Shown here in pieces: positions 59,189-64,000 of a stretch of 64,000 nucleotides of DNA. A program made the translations under genes and the position numbers. Below the pieces are notes generated by a model. It was not told where the DNA came from. It worked only from the letters and a program-made list of their open reading frames with translations, and did no database searches. The stretch lies in assembly GCA_033239005.1 (NCBI GenBank), contig BSQZ01000018.1, positions 7,223,536 through 7,287,535 on the forward strand, read 5' to 3'. This stretch comes from Lamellibrachia satsuma (taxonomy: Eukaryota; Annelida; Polychaeta; Sabellida; Siboglinidae). Positions within the stretch are counted from its first letter, which is position 1, and each line of letters starts with the position of its first letter.

Positions 59189-59560
59189 TTATGATGGCTC
59201 TCCGTTTAAAAATCTCAGCGCTTGAGGATAGAAACTATTGTTGGATCGTGTCGTTTTAGTTTTTATGCTACGGTAGCGCTTACCGGAGGGAAGGAGTTCA
59301 AAGAGATGGTTGGCTGGATGATATTCGTCTTGTACAATGCGCTTGGATTTGCGCAAACTGCGAGATAGATAAAGAGATCTGATGGACGGCATATTTAACC
59401 CGATTAGTTTAGAAGCGTTCTTGACGACTGATTCAATTTGATTAATTTCATCTTGGCTGGCGCGACCAAACCAGACAGTAATAGACAATGACAAGACACT
59501 TTCAATAACTGCGCGGTAGAAACGTGTTAATATTGCTTGAGATAAGCCGAATCGTTTGAG
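59189..59560 (-). pseudogene. LINE A C-terminal region, separated by insertion
   Basis: An open piece that begins LKRFGLSQAILTRFYRAVIE and ends with KTTRSNNSFYPQALRFLN, the usual C-terminal part of this LINE type. It is the direct continuation of the frame that stops at 61760, displaced by the 2187-bp insertion. Downstream, to 58956, lies untranslated sequence. Confidence 0.85.
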
Positions 59561-59775
59561 GTGTCTCAAGTCTCAAGTGGTTTACTCCAAACAGCCCAAA
59601 CTTGGGCTAACGCAGGAGTTTGTGGTGGACTGTGCGCATGCGCTGTGGGTGGTACATTCGATTAAAAGACTAGTATCATTAATGTTGCTGAAATGGTTTT
59701 TATCTGATAGTTTTATTTATTTTATGTATAGGATGTTTAACGAAATTTTTTAATAGGTTGGTTGTGTGTATGGAT

Positions 59776-61116
59776 TAGTGCCCTGCGCGGGCCTAGAATT
59801 TGATCCCAAGCCCGGCCCGCAATTAGCAGTTAGAGTCCAGGCCCGGCCCAGGCCCGCAATAATTGTTCAAGCCCGGCCCGGCCCAGGCCCGCAAACTAGA
59901 ATTTAGGCCCAGGCCCGACCCAGACCGTGAATGTTTGGCCCAGGCCCGGCCCGGCCCGCAAGTTTCAGGCCCAGGCCCGGCCCATACCCGCGGGCCAAAG
60001 ATGGGTAAGCCCGCGGCCCGCTAAATTTTGAGAAGATAAACCTATAATCTTATAACAAAGACGAAAAACAAATAAACTGTAAAACAGACCTATTGTTTTA
60101 TTAAATAAAAAAGGTCCATAGTGTGCTGGATGAGTTCTAAAAATTCAGCACCACCAACTTCTTCAAACTTACGAATATCCTACAGAAAAATAAAGAAAAA
60201 CTTCTTAGTGTCATTACTATTAAATATGGTAACATTTGTTATATTTGGCTTTAATGTATTGGTTTATTGTTAGGGTAGGATATTTGTTTATCTAACCCTG
60301 ACTTAACCCATATGCAAGCCATAATCCCAATTTATATTGTTAATTGAATTAGCTCAACTAAGTTAACATAATTTAATATGATATTTCAATTAAATGTCAC
60401 CCACTGGCACTGACACCCAGTGGCATTTCCAACAGGCCTGCAGTCACTGGCCTGAAACAGACATGTTCAGACATGTGTGAATTAGTACAAGTGTGAATGA
60501 ATTAGGACTGGGGAGAAATACCAATTACCAACTGGGTTGAGTACTGGGTAGTGGGCTAGTGGCTTAGTGTGCACTTGGCAGTGGGCAGGTCTTTCAGGTG
60601 GGCAATGTTTGGAGGGAAGACCTAGACAATAGAATGTCCACTGGTAGGGTCAAAGGGTGATAAGTTGATGGTTAATCATGGCTTGATTGCCTCTGCAAAT
60701 ATTTCTAAAGTAAACATTTGGGGCTGGCTACTTCCAGCCAAGTGAACTTATGGGATCATTAGATTCCATGCAAGGTCTCAATTTGCAACTATATAATACT
60801 AAAGAAATAATGTTAAGCATTCATTAAACGGAATTACAATTTATAATCAGTTTTTATTAAAAAAATAAAGTAATAATCGGTGTTTTGTATGACTATTTTT
60901 ATTATGTCCAGGCCCGGCCCGGCCCGCTCACACTAGGCCCAGGCCCGGCCCAAGCCCGATGTGTTTAAATTATTTTCAGCCCAAGCCCGGCCCGGGCCCG
61001 CAGTATGTAGGCCCAGGCCCGGCCCGGCCCGCGAAATTATGTAGAGGCCCGGCCCGGCCCGGCCCGCGGGCTGCTGGCCGGGCTTGGACCAAAAGCCCGG
61101 CCCGCGCAGGGCACTA
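59776..61116. mobile_element. hAT-like non-autonomous transposon, GGCCCGG-rich ends
   Basis: Perfect 18-bp terminal inverted repeats TAGTGCCCTGCGCGGGCC and an 8-bp target duplication GTATGGAT (59768-59775, 61117-61124) fit the hAT superfamily. Both sub-terminal zones (about 59795-60025 and 60910-61100) are dense with GGCCCGGGCC-type words in opposite orientation. The AT-rich centre has no transposase; 60560-60780 is a piece of the RTE-like LINE 3' end also found at 52980-53240. It is inserted in the 3' untranslated part of LINE B. Confidence 0.85.
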
Positions 61117-61204
61117 GTATGGATACTGTCGCTGCCTTGCTACATGCACACATAGACAGTCTCCATACCCACACCATGGATAAGTTTACGCTGAGCACCG
61201 TGTT

Positions 61205-61753
61205 TTAAAGGCAGTTTAGGTGAGGAGGTGTGGTGAAAGGGAGTTCCATAATAGCTTCTTGAAATGATTTTGGGTTTTTTATGTTGGTAATTTTTGGTGG
61301 AATCATATTCCATATGCGAATGGCTCTGGGATAAAATGAAAAGACCATTGCATTTATACGACACTTGGGGGCTATGTATTGTCCACGGGTTCGAGAGCGA
61401 GTTAGTAGGCCTGGAGGGGGGTGATCTCAATAATGTTGTTTAGAATTTTGTAGAAGGTAGTGGCTTGTTTGATAATGCGCCTTCGTTCGAGGGTTGGCCA
61501 TCCAAGGGCATTAATTAGATCTGCTGGATTTGTGTTCCGTCTGTAATAATTTTTAACAAATCTGGCAGCAGAGTGTTGCACTCTTTCAAGGCTTTTAACT
61601 TGTGAAAAGGTGTGGGGATTCCATATGGGTGAAGAGTACTCAAGTTTTGGCCGGATTAGCATGTTGTAGGCTGTTTGTTTAACTTCGGGTTTACATGGGC
61701 CAAGAGTTCGTTTAATCATGCCTAAACATTTCGAAGATTTTGAAGTTATGTCA
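61205..61753 (-). pseudogene. LINE B reverse-transcriptase C-terminus
   Basis: Only the last 180 or so codons remain because of 5' truncation. A one-base shift in a C-run at about 61420 divides the open piece ending PLQAY from the continuation (RINAMVFSFYPRAIRIWN), which ends at the stop 61205-61207. The motif ARFVKNYYRRNTNPADLI is typical of the C-terminal region of many invertebrate LINEs. Confidence 0.8.
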
Positions 61754-61759
61754 GTGTCT

Positions 61760-63307
61760 AAGGAAGTACATGCGTTTTTGTGCTTTTTTAATGATGTCAA
61801 TCGAGTTATTACACCAGGAAAGATCTTTTGAAATAGTCGAACCCAAAAATTTTACAGAGTCGGCTTGTAAAACTTCAGTACCGTCAATGAAAAGGGGGTG
61901 GATGGATGTTTTCTTTTTGCGAAAATCAATTATCATTTCCTTCGTTTTGGATATGTTTAGTACCAGGTTGTTGTTCTTACACCAGCCAACCAGTCTTTGA
62001 ACTTCCTCTCAATACACAGACTCGTTAGCATTGTTGACACAGCCAATTACAGTGGTGTCATCCGAGAACTTAACCACGCGAACAGATTGGTTACCAGATA
62101 CACTGTCGTTTGTAAAGAGAGTGAAAAGGAAAGGAGAAAGCACGCAGCTTTGTGGGGCACCAGTGTTAAGAATAACAGGTTTGGAGAGAGAGTTGTTGAC
62201 CTTGACAGATTGAGGCCTGTGAAGAAGAAAGTTGAGAGTCCAGTGACAGATGGCAGGATGCACATTCAGAGATACAAGTTTATCAAACAACTTCACAGGA
62301 ATTGTGGTGTTAAAGGCCGAGATAAAGTCCACGAAAAGAATCCTCGCATAAGTACTCGGTTGTTCCAGGTGATTCATAACATAATGTAAACCTAAGGCAA
62401 CTGCATCGTCCACAGATCTGTTAGTTTGATAAGCAAACTGGTGAGGATCCAATAGACCGGCCATGGAAGATTTCAGATAACGGAGCATAATATGTTCGAA
62501 AACTTTCATCGCAACTGAGGTAAGTGCCACTGGACGGTAATCGTTCATGGTAGAGACTTTAGCCTTCTTGGGAATAGGTATAATCACAGAAGTTTTAAAA
62601 CACGTTGGAACTATGCACTGTTGTAAAGATGAATTGTAGATGTCCGCGAATACTGGAGCAAGCTGATCGGTGCAATTCTTGAATGTATATGATGAGATGT
62701 TGTCAGGACCCGAAGCCTTGCGCGTACTCAGTCGCTTGAACAATGTCCGCACGTCAGTAACGTTAACGGTGAAAGGCGGCGATAGAGGAGTGTCTGTGGG
62801 TAGGGGGCGCTGTTCCGGCGATGTGTTTAACTTGTCAAATCTGCTGTAGAAGTCGTTTAGTTGGTCGGGGAAGGACGGATCGGCGTTGTAAATGGCTGAA
62901 GCGCTTGGTTTATACTGTGTAATTTGACGTAACCCTTGCCATACAGATCTGGTGTTGTTGGAAGCAAATTGGTTTTCAAGTTTGCGTTTGTATTTGTACT
63001 TGGTCGAACTAATCGCCTTGCGCACTGCGTACTTGGCTCTCCGAAACTCTTCCCTGTTGCCGCTAAAGAACGCTGAGTTTTTCATGGCTAGCTTCTGTTT
63101 AATGTCCCTGGTAAACCATGGTTTGTCGATGCCATATACTGTAACTAACTTACTCTCGTAGCAGGTTTCTTCACACCAGCTGATGTAGGCATTAACTGTG
63201 TCAGTGTACGCGTCGAGGTCGGGGCAGGAATCTTTAAACATTTGCCAGTCCGCGCTGTCAAGGCAAGCTTTCAAAGCAATCGTCGAGTCAGCAGTCCGCT
63301 TTCTCAC
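61760..63307 (-). pseudogene. LINE A reverse transcriptase
   Basis: The 432-codon piece 62009-63307 holds the fingers and palm: KASGPDNISSYTFKNC, IIPIPKKAKVSTMNDYRPVA, FVDFISAFNTTIPVKL and FSDDTTVIG (catalytic pair). A TGA at 62009-62011 interrupts the frame where related elements have Arg (CGA to TGA would explain it). The frame resumes with EMIIDFRKKKTSIHP down to the insertion at 61760 (AQKRMYFLRH). It would copy the LINE RNA at a nicked target. Confidence 0.87.
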
Positions 63308-63324
63308 TGTCTTGGTGGTCGGTT

Positions 63325-64000
63325 TTATTTTTTTAACTTCTGACGGTATGTAGGAATCATTACGACTGTAACGTGATCTGACTCACCCAACGGAGCCCTG
63401 GTGGTGGCCCGGTAAGCGTCCTTGAAGATGGTGTAGCAGTGGTCCAGAGTTTTATTGTTACGAGTGGAGCAATTAACATGCTGTTTGTATCGGGGTAGAA
63501 CTTTCTTCAGATTAGTGTGATTGAAGTCACCCAGGATGATGATGACACTATCAGGGTACGTTGTTTCTGCTGCCAACACGCGGGTAGTCAACTGGTTAAT
63601 TGCACTGGTTGCATTCGCGTCGGGCGGAATGTAAACACCCATTAAAACAAAACTGGAGAATTCCCTCGGCGAGTAGAACGGTTTGCAGTTAACTGTGAGT
63701 GATTCAAGTTCATGAGAACAGGAAGAGGACACAATAGTTGAGTCATTGCACCACCGATGATTGACAAGGAACATATATTTCACCACCCCTTTCCTTGCCC
63801 GACAGTTCGCTTGATCTGTCGGCTCTAAGCAGAGTGTGGCCCGGTGGGGTAACGGCAGCGTCAGGTATCAGTGGGTCAAGCCATGTCTCAGTAAAGCACA
63901 AAATGGAAGAGTCCTTGAATTCACGTTTGAAAGACAATAGGTGGAACAGTTCGTCTGTTTTGTTCTTGAGCGAGCGCACGTTAGCGAGAACAATAGCATG
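63325..64000 (-). pseudogene. LINE A endonuclease region
   Basis: Open pieces 63743-64000 and 63325-63786 overlap in different frames. The first contains the entry into the domain, LANVRSLKNKTDELF and CFTETWLDP (catalytic Glu region). The second has VIIILGDFNHTNLK and LGESDHVTVVMIP, the catalytic Asp/Asn and SDH motifs. A frameshift near 63760 and another in an A-run at about 63327-63335, just before the reverse transcriptase, break the protein. The N-terminus runs off the window. Confidence 0.85.

Larger units (their letters stand above)
59567..61753 (-). mobile_element. LINE B, 5'-truncated, inserted in LINE A
   Basis: Flanked by the 6-bp duplication GTGTCT. Its coding part (61205-61753) encodes SKCLGMIKRTLGPCKPEVK, YSSPIWNPHTFSQVKSLERV and LGWPTLERRRIIKQATTFYK, the C-terminal end of a different LINE from LINE A. 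About 280 bp of 3' untranslated sequence follow in two parts, split by the hAT-like element. The truncated 5' end and short target duplication fit target-primed insertion. Confidence 0.78.
58918..64000 (-). mobile_element. LINE A, non-LTR element, split by nested insertions
   Basis: Minus strand, from the window edge: endonuclease (63325-64000), reverse transcriptase (61760-63307), then, after a 2187-bp insertion, the C-terminal part (59189-59560), a 3' untranslated region, and a tail of (TTATC)n-type repeats at 58918-58955. The coding sequence joins exactly across the insertion at the residues F-L-R-H, with GTGTCT duplicated on both sides (59561-59566, 61754-61759). The motif set resembles Rex/CR1/Jockey-group LINEs; the clade is unassigned. 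The 5' end lies outside the window. It is inactive because of several stops and frameshifts. Confidence 0.85.

Noticed and set aside
62009..62011. TGA in LINE A read as selenocysteine or a genuine end of the protein
   Set aside because: The frame resumes directly after it with conserved polymerase sequence, and related elements have Arg there, so CGA to TGA decay is simpler.

Overview
The window is animal nuclear DNA, most likely from a marine invertebrate such as an amphioxus, hemichordate, brachiopod, mollusc or annelid. The species cannot be fixed from the sequence. The reasons are: intron-rich coding sequence with GT-AG junctions; an NLR-type immune-receptor gene with one leucine-rich repeat per 84-87 bp exon; BEL/Pao and Gypsy LTR elements; several LINE types; and an extreme load of mini- and microsatellites. 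There is nothing prokaryotic here.

One host gene organises most of the window. On the minus strand I can chain eight exons from 44698 down to 10556, and every junction agrees in phase (phase 1 for the first four junctions, phase 2 for the rest). The chain reads: DZIP3-type HEPN domain with a heptad tail (44014-44698); an exon made almost entirely of a Q-rich 14-residue repeat (41900-42676); a Q-rich coiled-coil exon (41322-41426); an 11-codon exon (38991-39023); a 1600-bp NACHT exon (18477-20076); and three single-LRR exons (16464-16547, 13248-13331, 10556-10642). The model is left in phase 2 and must continue beyond, or be broken before, position 1. Possible untranslated exons and a promoter lie at 45731-45862 and about 50704-50860. 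The parts suggest a cytosolic STAND receptor: HEPN effector or adaptor, variable Q-rich linker, NACHT switch, LRR sensor.

The introns are loaded with repeats. Downstream of the last LRR exon are a 6.8-kb array of a 51-bp unit (789-7615) and a CR1-like LINE relic (7730-10195). The LRR introns hold a tRNA-derived SINE, a 35-bp array, a 22-bp array and a 1.35-kb foldback element. The intron between the 11-codon exon and the NACHT exon holds a second CR1-like relic and a pogo/Tigger-like TIR element (23824-37608). That element has been entered by a tandem BEL/Pao array of three LTRs and two internal regions. Other satellites sit between the N-terminal exons, including a (GATA)n tract of about 137 units just upstream of the Q-rich exon.

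From 51 to 64 kb the DNA is almost pure mobile sequence: a cluster of perfect hairpins; a 669-bp (TG)n; a truncated hAT-like element; an RTE-like LINE fragment; a complete Gypsy element with identical LTRs, a 5-bp target duplication and a single 1329-codon gag-pol frame (54458-58892); and a three-level nest in which a LINE (58918 to the window edge) is split by a 5'-truncated LINE, which is itself split by a hAT-like element with an 8-bp target duplication.
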